Shown here: piece by piece, positions 40,685 through 49,121 of the stretch
How the letters are laid out: the number at the start of each line of letters is the position of its first letter
How positions within the stretch are numbered: position 1 is the stretch's first letter
Origin: Mangrovimicrobium sp033283325
GTDB taxonomy: Bacteria > Pseudomonadota > Gammaproteobacteria > Pseudomonadales > Halieaceae
Length of the DNA: 64,000 nt
Direction of reading: 5' to 3'
NCBI GenBank assembly: GCA_033283325.1
Contig: JAWMQO010000001.1
Span: forward strand, 372,001 to 436,000
Position numbers and translations under genes: made by a program
Notes under the pieces: model-generated
What the model was told of the DNA's origin: nothing
Database searches by the model: none
The model's input: only the letters and a program-made list of their open reading frames with translations

Positions 40685-41923
40685 TCACGCGTTGGCGCCC
40701 GCCGTGAGTTCGGCGACGTTGTCGCGCATGATGCGCCGGACGTCTTCCTTGTTGAATCCTTCCACCGCCTCGAGAAACTCCAGCGGCTGGGCGACGCCTT
40801 CCAGGTGGGGCCAGTCGCTGCCGAAGATAATCCGCTCCGTCGGCATGTGCTGGGCCAGCTCGCTGAGGTTGTCCTCCCAGAAGGGCGTTACCCAGATATG
40901 TTCGTTGAACTGGTCCACCGGGTTCTTCTTGTAGTAACCGGTGGTCTGCGCGTGCCCGCGGTAGAGGCGAACCAGCAGCGGCTCCACCCAGCTCGCGCCG
41001 TTCTCGATGGAGGCCATTTTCAGCCGGGGAAAACGCTCGAAAACCTTGTGGCAGACCAGCGCGGCGAAGAAGTCCGGCACGGCCCGTTGGGAGGTCACCA
41101 CCTTGCGCAGGGGGCTGACCTTGAAGCCCAGGTACTCATCCCAGGGTTCCCATATCTTGCCGAGGAAGTCGTAGCCGTCGTCACCTGCGTGGGGGGCGAC
41201 GACGATATTGGCTTCCTGCACCCGGGCCCAGAAGGGGTCGTATTCGGGAGCGCCCGGCGAGGTCGTGCCGGTCTTGGTGTACACCGGGCCGTTGCGTATG
41301 GAGATGATCTTTGCTCCCTGGGCGATACACCATTCGAGTTCTTCCACCGCCCATTGGGGGTAGGAGAGGGAAAGCACAGGCGCGGCGAAAATACGGTTTT
41401 TATAAGCGAAGCCCCAGTCCTCCAGCAGCCAGCGGTTGAAAGCGCGCAGGCTTGCCAGGCAGGCGTCGATGTCCGGCTGGAAGGCCACCTCGATGGTGAC
41501 GGCGAGGGTGGGGAAGAGCCAGGTCGCGCCGACGCCCTGGGCGTCCATGACCGCCAGGCGCGCGTCGCGGTCGCGGTACTCCGGACGGATCGGCTCCAGT
41601 TCACCCATCAGTTCCTTGAAGTCCAGTCCTTCTGTTTTCGCCGCATAGTACTCGTGCATGCAGCCCGGTTTGCCCACCGGGTCGAAGGTCGGGTTGGGTA
41701 TGAAGTTATAGACCTTGTCCCCCAGCAGCAGTCGCTTGCGGCCGTTGATCTCGGCCCACTTCGGCCCGCGGCGCTTCCACTCCTTCGGCAGGTGGCGGGT
41801 GAGGGCGTCCTCCGCCTCGTAGTAATGGCTGTCCGCGTCGAAGGCGGCGAAGCCGAGGCCCGGGTCGATGTTCACGCTGGCGGCGTCGCCGGCGAACAGT
41901 GAAAGGTCTACGGTGTTTGACAT
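40685..41923 (-). CDS. Amidohydrolase-2 family metal-dependent hydrolase
   Basis: This 412-residue TIM-barrel protein has the same layout as the gene at 15177: FDADSHYYEAEDAL at the start, VVAPHAGDDGYD in the middle and IIFGSDWPHLEG near the end, so the metal ligands look intact. Such proteins hydrolyse or decarboxylate cyclic or ring-derived acids. It is immediately followed by a crotonase and preceded (43 nt) by a second, degenerate-looking amidohydrolase, which suggests consecutive or cooperative reactions. Confidence 0.85.
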   Translation of the reverse strand: MSNTVDLSLFAGDAASVNIDPGLGFAAFDADSHYYEAEDALTRHLPKEWKRRGPKWAEINGRKRLLLGDKVYNFIPNPTFDPVGKPGCMHEYYAAKTEGLDFKELMGELEPIRPEYRDRDARLAVMDAQGVGATWLFPTLAVTIEVAFQPDIDACLASLRAFNRWLLEDWGFAYKNRIFAAPVLSLSYPQWAVEELEWCIAQGAKIISIRNGPVYTKTGTTSPGAPEYDPFWARVQEANIVVAPHAGDDGYDFLGKIWEPWDEYLGFKVSPLRKVVTSQRAVPDFFAALVCHKVFERFPRLKMASIENGASWVEPLLVRLYRGHAQTTGYYKKNPVDQFNEHIWVTPFWEDNLSELAQHMPTERIIFGSDWPHLEGVAQPLEFLEAVEGFNKEDVRRIMRDNVAELTAGANA

Positions 41924-41966
41924 GGCTTTTTAATCTCCAACCAATCCTTGGGGTGCGAGCCGGCTT

Positions 41967-42827
41967 TCAGTCACAGGGCAGCTTGAGCAGCTTGCGCGCG
42001 TTGCCGGACAGGAACTTCGGCCACACCTCGTCGCGCAGGGGCAGGGCGTCGAGTTCGGCGAAGATGCGCGACAACTCCAGGCCGAAAGGAAAGTATCCGG
42101 CGTACAGCACCTTGTCGCTGCCGCGGGTATTGGCGTAATCGATGATTGCCCCGGGTATGTATTTCGGCGCGAAGCCGGAAGTCGAGTAATAGAGGTTCGG
42201 CCATTTCAGCATCAGCTTCACCGCCAGGTCCTCCCAGGGTTCAGCCCCGTGGCGCATCACCAGTTTCAGTTCCGGGAAGTCGTAACAGACTTCGTCGAGA
42301 TGGCCGACATACTGGGCCATCATCTTTACCCGCGGGCCGGGTACCCCGGTGGCGACGAATACCGGCAGGTCCAGTTCCACGCACTTGGCGTAGATCGGGT
42401 ACCAGAGCTTGTCGTTGATCGGAATCTGCGGATTGACGCCGGCGGGGAAGGTGGTGACGGCGCGAATACCGTGTTCCTCGTGGGCGCGGATAATGTCGCG
42501 AACCTGGTCCATGCCGCGATTGCCGTCTGCGGCGAGGCTGCCGATGAAGCGCGTCGGGTGGTCGCGCAGGGCCTGCGGGCTGCGCTCGTCGGTGAGGCTG
42601 ATCATGCCGTACTCGATGCCGAACTCGTCCATCAGCGCGAGGGTTTCGGCGACGCTGGCCTGGGGGTCATCCTGCCCGTCGAGTTCCGCGGGAACATCCC
42701 GGAACATGTAGCCGTGGGGGTGGTGCGCTTCCTTGTCTGCGTCGCGCAGGGCGGCCACGGGTTTTACATGGCGCTGGGCCCTGAATCCGATGAGCGTATC
42801 GACGATATCGGAACGTGCTGGTCTCAT
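41967..42827 (-). CDS. Amidohydrolase-2-like protein with altered metal motifs
   Basis: This 286-residue protein is about 100 residues shorter than the neighbouring amidohydrolase. The fold is recognisable from DVPAELDGQDDPQASVAETLALMDEFGIEYG, VGHLDEVCYDFPELKLVMRHGAEPWED and SGNARKLLKL. The N-terminal DxDxH is absent (DIVDTLIGFRA), and the GSDxP aspartate motif reads YAGYFPFG. At least part of the metal site is therefore missing, so the protein may use fewer ligands, have a different reaction, or be a non-catalytic partner. It leads the minus-strand unit that ends with the ligase at 38214 and has two AT-rich motifs upstream. Confidence 0.72.
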   Translation of the reverse strand: MRPARSDIVDTLIGFRAQRHVKPVAALRDADKEAHHPHGYMFRDVPAELDGQDDPQASVAETLALMDEFGIEYGMISLTDERSPQALRDHPTRFIGSLAADGNRGMDQVRDIIRAHEEHGIRAVTTFPAGVNPQIPINDKLWYPIYAKCVELDLPVFVATGVPGPRVKMMAQYVGHLDEVCYDFPELKLVMRHGAEPWEDLAVKLMLKWPNLYYSTSGFAPKYIPGAIIDYANTRGSDKVLYAGYFPFGLELSRIFAELDALPLRDEVWPKFLSGNARKLLKLPCD

Positions 42828-42916
42828 GGCGGAATCTTATTTTCCTGTGCTCTCTGGCCCATTGTGTTCTGGCAATCTTTGCGGCGTCGGCAGCGGCCTG
42901 GCTTCGAGCGCAAAAC

Positions 42917-42942
42917 ATCAAATAGTTAACTAATAAATAAGG
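42917..42942. promoter_or_regulatory. AT-rich operator-like motif copy (amidohydrolase/ligase unit)
   Basis: TCAAATAGTTAACTAATAAA contains the perfect palindrome TAGTTAACTA and is one of the best copies of the recurrent motif. It lies about 90-115 nt upstream of the gene starting at 42827. Confidence 0.55.
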
Positions 42943-43060
42943 CGCAAGTCAACGCTTTTATCCGGGCTGTATCAATGAGAAATGAGCAATTACAAGAGGT
43001 ATTAACGCGATTGTTTCCTGGGCTCACTGGAATTTTTGCCAAGGCACTGCGAATCGTGCA

Positions 43061-43085
43061 GTCAAATATCTAAATAATAAACAGG
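43061..43085. promoter_or_regulatory. Weaker AT-rich motif copy
   Basis: TCAAATATCTAAATAATAAA is a diverged copy 144 nt from the one at 42917, in the same intergenic region. Two sites at one promoter would permit looping or co-operative binding. Confidence 0.3.
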
Positions 43086-43106
43086 CATGTGCTCGAGGGC
43101 TTTCCC

Positions 43107-44657
43107 TCAGCTGTCGCCCGCCCCGTCGCGGGCCGCCTCCAGCACCGCTTTCAGCGCTGGCTGGCTCACCTTCATGGAGGGAGTGCGGGGCAAGTCCGCC
43201 ACCGCTGTCATCATTACCGGTACCTGGTAGGGCATCAGCCGCTCCCGCAGGAAGTCCTTGAGTTCCTCCCCGGTCGGGGCGCTGGCGCCCTTGCGCAGGG
43301 TGTAGGCAGCGGCGGGCACTTCGCCGAGGCGCTCATCCGCCAGGCCGGCGACTGCCGCTTCCAGAATTGCCGGATGCTGCTGCAGCGCCGCGGCGACGTC
43401 GGCTGGGCTTATCTTGAAGCCGCCGCGAATAATCGCGTTGTCTGCGCGGCCGCGAATAAACAGGAAGCCGTCCTCGTCCAGTAGCGCCAGGTCGGTGGTG
43501 CGCACCCAGGCCTCTCCGTTGCCGATATTCGGGCCGCGCATTTCCAGCAGGCCTGTCTCTCCCGCCGCGAGTTCGTCGCCGCTTTGCGGGTCGACGATAC
43601 GGGCGCTGATTCCGCGATTGATACGACCCACGCTGCCGCGTTTTTGTTGCCAGTGCTGGTGGAAGTCTTCCAGGGTCCAGCCGGCGGCGCCCCCGGCAAA
43701 TTCCGTAGCGCCGTAGTTCTGCAGTACCGGGACTTTGTAGCGCTGGTAAAAGGCGTCGGCGAGGTCCGGGTCCAGGGGAGCGGTGCCGGTGCGGTAGGCC
43801 AGCAGGCTGGAGAAATCCTCCGGGGGAATATCGGCATCCATGATCATGCGCAGCGCGGAGGGCGGGGCTCCCGCCACCTTGGGCCGGTGGCGCACTAGCG
43901 CATCGCGAAAACCCTCGACGGTGAATTTCTCCAGCAGGCAGATGCTGCGGCCCGCGAGAATGTTGTTCATAACAGCGGTAATGCCGGCGATGTGGGCGAG
44001 GGGGGCGGATACGATCTGTACGCCGCTGCGCAGTCGCGGTGCGGAGTCTTCGCGACGGCCTTTTTCGAAGGCGGCGGCGGAGAGTAGCGCCTTTTCCAGG
44101 TTGCGGTAGGGCAGGGGGATGCGCTTGGGTGCTCCCGTAGTGCCGCTGGTGAGCATCTCGATGGCGATTCCCGGAGCCCTGGCGCGGGTCCACCGGGAGG
44201 GTTCGCCGGTGAGCGCTTCGTCCCACTTGCAGGCTCGCGCGGGGTCGGCGTTGAGGATCAGCGCGCGAGCGCCGGACCGGCGGATGGCTTCGCGCAGCTG
44301 CGGGCGTTGCAAATCAGTGGCCAGTGCTACGATCAGCGGGGCCTCGAGCGTAACGATATCCGCGGCGAGAGCCTCTTCCGGCGCCTTTGCGTTGAGGGTG
44401 GCGAGGCAGCGCCCGGAGCGGAACAGGGCGATCAGCAGGGGCACCATCTCGGGGCTGTTGCGCATCGGTACCCCAACCCGCGATCCTTCCCCGCAGCCGG
44501 TTCCGTCGAGGGCGGCGATGATCTGTTCTGATGCCCGGCCCAGTTCACCCCAGCTGCGCCACTGCTGCCCGAATTCCAGTGCGGGTGCAGCGGGGTCGAT
44601 GGCGAGGGTGCCCTGGATGAGCTGGTCGAGCTGGCGGTGTTCGCACTTGTCGTTCAT
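43107..44657 (-). CDS. AMP-dependent acyl-CoA ligase-like protein
   Basis: This ANL-family protein of about 516 residues has the phosphate loop LTSGTTGAPKRIPL (the final Gly is Arg), the adenine site NYGATEFAGGAAGW, the hinge RADNAIIRGGFKISPADV and a C-terminal lysine in TPSMKVSQ. It activates a carboxylic acid, presumably in the same pathway. The ATG at 44657 gives a normal N-terminus (NDKCEHRQLDQLIQG). An upstream ATG at 44717 would run into the AT-rich motif region and is less likely. It may be cotranscribed with the downstream amidohydrolase unit across 279 nt. Confidence 0.82.
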   Translation of the reverse strand: MNDKCEHRQLDQLIQGTLAIDPAAPALEFGQQWRSWGELGRASEQIIAALDGTGCGEGSRVGVPMRNSPEMVPLLIALFRSGRCLATLNAKAPEEALAADIVTLEAPLIVALATDLQRPQLREAIRRSGARALILNADPARACKWDEALTGEPSRWTRARAPGIAIEMLTSGTTGAPKRIPLPYRNLEKALLSAAAFEKGRREDSAPRLRSGVQIVSAPLAHIAGITAVMNNILAGRSICLLEKFTVEGFRDALVRHRPKVAGAPPSALRMIMDADIPPEDFSSLLAYRTGTAPLDPDLADAFYQRYKVPVLQNYGATEFAGGAAGWTLEDFHQHWQQKRGSVGRINRGISARIVDPQSGDELAAGETGLLEMRGPNIGNGEAWVRTTDLALLDEDGFLFIRGRADNAIIRGGFKISPADVAAALQQHPAILEAAVAGLADERLGEVPAAAYTLRKGASAPTGEELKDFLRERLMPYQVPVMMTAVADLPRTPSMKVSQPALKAVLEAARDGAGDS

Positions 44658-44715
44658 GGCGTGCTGCTGCCTGGTTTTATGCTGCTGGCCCGATATTCGC
44701 GGGCCAGGCTTGTCC

Positions 44716-44737
44716 ATCAAATAGATAAACAATAATG
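44716..44737. promoter_or_regulatory. AT-rich operator-like motif copy (ligase at 43107)
   Basis: TCAAATAGATAAACAATAAT matches the recurrent motif except GAT for GTT. It lies about 60-80 nt upstream of the ligase start. Confidence 0.5.
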
Positions 44738-44870
44738 CGCGATCCACTGATAAGCAATCTAATTTGAGTACAGGGAGTCTCGCAGATACTCCTTAAACCT
44801 GTCTTTTAAATAGGAATATGGCGTATTTAGACCCGCAAGGAGATCTGTTTTCGCCCCTGAATGTCTTCGC

Positions 44871-44894
44871 CATAAATAGATAGACAATAGATGG
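44871..44894. promoter_or_regulatory. AT-rich operator-like motif copy (crotonase at 44947)
   Basis: ATAAATAGATAGACAATAGA is a close variant about 55-75 nt upstream of the crotonase start. With the copy at 44716 it forms a divergent pair. Confidence 0.5.
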
Positions 44895-44946
44895 TGTGTT
44901 TGCCATCCTTGCTGCTCAACTGGCAATCAAGAGGAAAGGACCAGGC

Positions 44947-45738
44947 ATGCCTGACCAGCCTGGCAGCGACGCCCATGGGGCGCTGGAGAGCGCCGTCCGC
45001 TATCGGCAGATCGGCGCAGTAGCCCTGGTCGAGGTCGACCGCCCCGAGCGCCGCAACGCCTGGTGCGCGGATACCGCCCGAGCGCTTATCGCGGCGCTGC
45101 AGCGCGCCAACGCTGCCGCCGAGGTCGGCGCGATCGTCCTGACCGCCAGCGGTTCGACTTACTGTGCCGGCGCTGACCTGAAAGCGGAAGCCCGCTACGA
45201 CGAGGGCAGCGGCCGGCGCCTAACGCCCGCGAGTTTCATGATGGGCTCGGGGGAGCGTAACTGGATTGCGCTGCTGGCCGAATCCAAGCCGCTGGTGGTA
45301 GCGCTGAATGGCCCCGCCGTCGGCATCGGCGCCACCCACATACTGGCGGCGGATATTCGTCTCGCGGCGGAGTCCGTCAGTATTGCCTTCCCTTTCCTGC
45401 GCCTCGGCGCCATGCCCGAGTGCGGCAGCACCGCTCTGCTGCCGCAACTGGTCGGCGCCGGAAGGGCGCTGGACCTGGTGCTGCGCAACGCGACGCTCAG
45501 CGCGCGCGAGGCGCTGGATATCGGCCTGGTGACGGCAGTTTACCCGGACGCACAATTGCGCGAGGAGGCCGTCGCCCTCGCTGGTCGGCTGGCGCAATTG
45601 CCTCCCTTGCAGGTCAGGCTGACCCGGCGCATGTTCCGCCAGAATGCCGCCAGTGGCGATGCGGAAAGCGTCATGCGGGTGGAGAACGAGGCTTTCATCG
45701 AATTGCTCAGGACACTCAAGCGCGACAAGCCCCTGTAG
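44947..45738 (+). CDS. Crotonase-family protein
   Basis: This 263-residue crotonase (VALVEVDRPERRNAWCADT, YCAGADLKAEARY, VALNGPAVGIGATHILAADIRLAAESVSI) has Thr in the first glutamate position and FPFLRLGAMPECGST in the second region. The PEC glutamate is where delta3-delta2-enoyl-CoA isomerases carry theirs, so isomerase activity is the best guess. The ATG at 44947 follows AGGAAAGGA. It is a single gene converging with the CitE-like gene. Confidence 0.8.
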   Translation: MPDQPGSDAHGALESAVRYRQIGAVALVEVDRPERRNAWCADTARALIAALQRANAAAEVGAIVLTASGSTYCAGADLKAEARYDEGSGRRLTPASFMMGSGERNWIALLAESKPLVVALNGPAVGIGATHILAADIRLAAESVSIAFPFLRLGAMPECGSTALLPQLVGAGRALDLVLRNATLSAREALDIGLVTAVYPDAQLREEAVALAGRLAQLPPLQVRLTRRMFRQNAASGDAESVMRVENEAFIELLRTLKRDKPL

Positions 45739-45751
45739 CGCGCCGCGCAGT

Positions 45752-46561
45752 CTACTCGCCGGAATCAACTTCCCCGGCATCGCGCAGGATGGACCTGGCA
45801 CTCAGGATCACCGGCCTGTCCACCATCTTGCCATCCACCACCGCCAGTGCGGATTCGCTGGCCGCGGCAATGACGCGCCGTGCCCAGTCGAGGTCTTGCG
45901 TGCTCGGTGTAAATCCCGCGTTTACCGTCGCCACCTGCCTGGGGTGAATACACAGCTTGCCGCCGAAACCCAGGCGCCGGCCCCGGGCGACATCGGCCTG
46001 CAGGCGCGGCGTGTCGTGGAGGGCGGTGGTGACGCCGTCGATGGGAGCGCCGATACCGGCCAGGCGCGAGGCCAGCACCAGTTGGCAGCGATAGTGGTAG
46101 AGGTCTTCATCAGCGGCGTCCCGCATGCCCAGGTCCAGCTGGAAGTCGAGGCTGCCAAAGGCGAGCCGCAGCACCCCCGGCTGCTGCGCCAGCTCACCGG
46201 CCGCTGCCAGTCCGGCGGCAGTCTCGACCAGGGGAATCACAGCTGCGGCGCCGGCATCGGCCAGTGCCGTGAGCTCATCGCCGCGTTCCGCCTTGGCCAG
46301 CATCACCGTGCTGATCCCGGGGAGGGCTGCCAGTTCCAGGTCGGCGGCGTGCCAGGGAGTGGCGCTGGCGTTGATACGCAGCATGACCGGGCGCTGCGGG
46401 CTGGCCCATCGCCTGATCGCGTCACGGGCGCTTTCCTTGTCCTGCGGTGCCACCGCGTCTTCGAGGTCCAGCACCACCGCGTCCGCACTGGCGGCGACCG
46501 CCTTGCCGAAACGCTCCGGGCGGGAGGCGGGTACAAACAGCAGGGATCGCAAACGCATCAT
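45752..46561 (-). CDS. CitE-type CoA ester lyase (HpcH/HpaI aldolase family)
   Basis: This 269-residue protein is of the citrate lyase beta/malyl-CoA lyase family: RSLLFVPASRPERFGKA, ADAVVLDLEDAVAPQDKESAR, LRINA, ETAAGLAAAGELA, GSLDFQLDLG with the metal-binding acid, and GFGGKLCIHPRQV. It cleaves or hydrolyses short beta-hydroxy-acyl-CoA esters such as citramalyl-CoA or malyl-CoA. It lies 15 nt after a mesaconyl-CoA isomerase-like gene, so citramalyl-CoA cleavage to acetyl-CoA and pyruvate (or the related thioesterase step) is the likely role. The hydratase needed between the two is not adjacent. Confidence 0.82.
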   Translation of the reverse strand: MMRLRSLLFVPASRPERFGKAVAASADAVVLDLEDAVAPQDKESARDAIRRWASPQRPVMLRINASATPWHAADLELAALPGISTVMLAKAERGDELTALADAGAAAVIPLVETAAGLAAAGELAQQPGVLRLAFGSLDFQLDLGMRDAADEDLYHYRCQLVLASRLAGIGAPIDGVTTALHDTPRLQADVARGRRLGFGGKLCIHPRQVATVNAGFTPSTQDLDWARRVIAAASESALAVVDGKMVDRPVILSARSILRDAGEVDSGE

Positions 46562-46576
46562 TTCAAGCCTTGCTCA

Positions 46577-47803
46577 TCAGCAATTGTCCCGCGCGCCGGC
46601 AACGATCCCCTGGTCGTGCAGGCGACCGATCTCGCCACTGGCGAGGCCGAGGAGGCTGGCGAGGACTTCATCGGTATCCTGGCCCAGGCGCGGCGCCGGT
46701 CGCGCATCGAGGTGTTCCGCCGCGGAGAAGAACAGGGGGGAGCCCGGCATGCGGTAGCTGCCAATGCCCGCCTGCTCGCATCGCCTGAAGAGGGGGTTTT
46801 GCAGCGAGGCCTCGGGATCTTCCTCGAGCAATTGGCGGACGCTCTGGTAGGGGCCGAAGCAGACATCGTGCTGGCGGAACAGCTGGTAGATATCGGCGTA
46901 GTCGCGTTGCGCAAGCCAATCCCCGAGCAGTTTGGCAATGGCTTCACGAGCGCTGAAGCGCCCGCCTTCGTCATCGAGGTCGATACCGAGTTCCGCGCCG
47001 AGCCGGTCGAAAGCATCGCCCAGTTGCGTGGCCTTGCGCAGGTTCAGCCATTGCCGCTGGCTCAGGGCGATGACGATCACCCGGCGCCCGTCCCGGGTGG
47101 GCATGTCCCGGCCGAAGGCGCCGAACAGGTCGTTGCCGTAGCGCGGGCGGTCGCGATCGCAGGCTTCCACTTCGCCGATGAAACCGAGGTGCCCCAGGGT
47201 TGCGAGGGCGACATCCAGCAGGGCTACCCTGACCAGTTGTCCCGCGCCGCTGATCCGCCGCTGGCGCTCAGCGGCCAGCAGTCCCACGGCGGCCATCTGC
47301 CCGGTGATATTGTCCCAGGCGGGGAGCACGTGGTTGACCGGTCGCGGGTCCTCCGCGGGTCCGGTCAGGTAGGGGAAGCCGACGCGCGGGTTCACCGTGT
47401 AGTCCACTTCCGAGCCGCCGTGCCGGTCGCCGGTGATGTTCACGTAGATGAGGTCTTCCCGGCCCAGCTTCAGCCTGGCGTAGTCCAGCCAGCCACGGGC
47501 GGGGAAGTTGCTCAGGAAAAGCCCGGCGTCCTCGCCCGGTGCGCAGATCAGCGCGGCGATGAGTTCGCGCCCCGCGGGATTGCTGATGTCCACGGCGATG
47601 GATTTCTTGCCCTTGTTCAGTCCCGCCCAGAACAGGCTGGCGCCGCTGTCGCTGAGGGGCCAGCGGCCGTAGTCGAGCCCGCCGCCAATCGGATCGAAGC
47701 GAATGACCTCGGCGCCGAGTTGGGCCAGGGTCATGCCACCCAGTGGGGCGGCGACGAAGGCGGAGCCCTCGATGACTCGCATACCTGAGAGGATTCCCTG
47801 CAT
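46577..47803 (-). CDS. mct: Mesaconyl-CoA C1-C4 CoA transferase-like (2-methylfumaryl-CoA isomerase)
   Basis: This 408-residue family III CoA transferase differs from the other two in this window. Its start, GILSGMRVIEGSAFVAAPLGGMTLAQLGAEVIRFDPIGGGLDY, together with FWAGLNKGKKSIAVDI, GGSEVDYTVNPRVGFPYLTGP and the late IGSYRMPGSPLFFSA, reads like the intramolecular CoA transferase Mct of the 3-hydroxypropionate bi-cycle. Mct moves CoA within mesaconyl-CoA (C1 to C4). The adjacent CitE-type gene supports a mesaconate/citramalyl-CoA branch. AGGGAG precedes the ATG. The similarity is recalled from the known enzyme, not computed. Confidence 0.75.
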   Translation of the reverse strand: MQGILSGMRVIEGSAFVAAPLGGMTLAQLGAEVIRFDPIGGGLDYGRWPLSDSGASLFWAGLNKGKKSIAVDISNPAGRELIAALICAPGEDAGLFLSNFPARGWLDYARLKLGREDLIYVNITGDRHGGSEVDYTVNPRVGFPYLTGPAEDPRPVNHVLPAWDNITGQMAAVGLLAAERQRRISGAGQLVRVALLDVALATLGHLGFIGEVEACDRDRPRYGNDLFGAFGRDMPTRDGRRVIVIALSQRQWLNLRKATQLGDAFDRLGAELGIDLDDEGGRFSAREAIAKLLGDWLAQRDYADIYQLFRQHDVCFGPYQSVRQLLEEDPEASLQNPLFRRCEQAGIGSYRMPGSPLFFSAAEHLDARPAPRLGQDTDEVLASLLGLASGEIGRLHDQGIVAGARDNC

Positions 47804-47850
47804 GGCTACTCCCTGCTGGCCAGTGAATTCATGTCCTGCCGGCTACCAGT

Positions 47851-48957
47851 CTACTGATAGTCGCGGAAAAACTCCCCGACCTCGGCGGCAAACAGTTCCG
47901 GCTGCTCCCACGCGGCAAAGTGCCCGCCGCGGGGCATGCGCTCCCAGCGTACGATATTGACGGTCTGTTCCACGGCGGCGCGCGGCGCCGGAGGAATAAA
48001 CTCCTGGGGGAATTCGGCAAAACCGGTGGGGACTTCGATCGGCGCCGGGGAAAAGGTGCCGCCCTGCATCAGGCTGTTATAGAGCCAGATGCCCGACTGG
48101 ACATTGTCGGTGACCAGGTAGGTCATCAGGTTAGTGATCAGTGCGTCCATGGAAAAAACGCTTTCCACATCGCCGCCGCAGTCCGACCAGGCGCGGCATT
48201 TCTCGATGACCCAGCCGGCGAAGCCGATCGGGCTATCGGCGAGGGCGAGGCCGATGGTCTGCGGCCGTGTTGAATGCGCCAGCGCGTAGGCGCTGTCCAT
48301 CATGGTCAGCATCATCATCTGGTTCGACCACTCGCTTTCCTCCGGCGAGGGGTCGGGGCCCGGGGTGTGGTGCATCATGTTGAGGTGGATGGCGCTGACC
48401 ACGTCGGCGTGATTCATGCCGAGGTAGCGCGTGACCACCGAGCCCCAGTCACCGCCCTGGGCACCGAAGCGGGAATAGCCGAAGCCCTCGAGCATCATGC
48501 GCCGCCATGCATCGGCGATGCATTCGAGCCCCAGGGGTTTTGGCGGGCGCCCGGAAAAACCGTAGCCCGGCAGGGAGGGTACGACCACGTCAAAGCCCTG
48601 GGCGGCAAGGAGCGGGGCGGCCTGCATGAATTCCAGTGGCGAGCCGGGCCAGCCGTGGGTCAGCAGCAGCGGGAAGCCTTTCCCACCCTCTGCCCTGAAC
48701 AGGAAGCAGTGGATGTCCATGCCATCCACTTCGCAGCGGTATTGCGGCACCCGGTTGAAGGCAGCCTCGGCAATCCGCCAGTCGTAGTGATCCCGCCAGT
48801 AGTCGCGCAGGGCGGCCAGCCAGCGTGCATCCACTCCATAGCGCCAATCGCTGTCATCCTCCGGAGCATAGCCGATGTGCGCGTCGGCGACGCGGCGCGC
48901 AATGCGATCGAGGATGGCCTGGTCGATCTCGATACGGGTTTCTGTGACAGCCGGCAC
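47851..48957 (-). CDS. Epoxide hydrolase (alpha/beta hydrolase with EHN domain)
   Basis: This 368-residue protein has an N-terminal lid-like epoxide hydrolase domain (IDQAILDRIARRVADAHIGY...DWRYGVDARWLAALRDYWRDHYDW). The core follows, with oxyanion HGWPGS, nucleophile Asp in AQGGDWGS and a C-terminal His in RGGHFAAWEQPE. The layout is that of microsomal-type epoxide hydrolases and related juvenile-hormone or terpenoid hydrolases. The start is GTG with GAGGGAG upstream. It is first in a unit with mct and the CitE-like gene, so an epoxide or related intermediate may feed into it. Confidence 0.87.
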   Translation of the reverse strand: MPAVTETRIEIDQAILDRIARRVADAHIGYAPEDDSDWRYGVDARWLAALRDYWRDHYDWRIAEAAFNRVPQYRCEVDGMDIHCFLFRAEGGKGFPLLLTHGWPGSPLEFMQAAPLLAAQGFDVVVPSLPGYGFSGRPPKPLGLECIADAWRRMMLEGFGYSRFGAQGGDWGSVVTRYLGMNHADVVSAIHLNMMHHTPGPDPSPEESEWSNQMMMLTMMDSAYALAHSTRPQTIGLALADSPIGFAGWVIEKCRAWSDCGGDVESVFSMDALITNLMTYLVTDNVQSGIWLYNSLMQGGTFSPAPIEVPTGFAEFPQEFIPPAPRAAVEQTVNIVRWERMPRGGHFAAWEQPELFAAEVGEFFRDYQ

Positions 48958-49007
48958 GGCGGGACTCCCTCGTGAACAGGAAGCCCAGAGGATATGTTGC
49001 TCCTATC

Positions 49008-49027
49008 CCTATTGTCTATACTTATGG
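49008..49027. promoter_or_regulatory. AT-rich operator-like motif copy (epoxide hydrolase unit)
   Basis: Read on the minus strand, the site is CCATAAGTATAGACAATAGG. It shares ATAGACAATAG with the copy at 44871 and lies about 50-70 nt upstream of the epoxide hydrolase start. Confidence 0.4.
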
Positions 49028-49121
49028 CTTGAGGTATTGTCGCTCCCTGTCTCGAAGTGCCCGGAGGCAAGTGCCCAAAGACGTATCAATAAACAGAATT
49101 CCAAACGGGAGAAGGGTCGGG

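Noticed and set aside
45644..47788. Open frame of 714 codons on the plus strand
   Set aside because: It is antisense to the CitE-like and Mct-like genes, which have strong family motifs. The translated protein shows no domain or sensible start.
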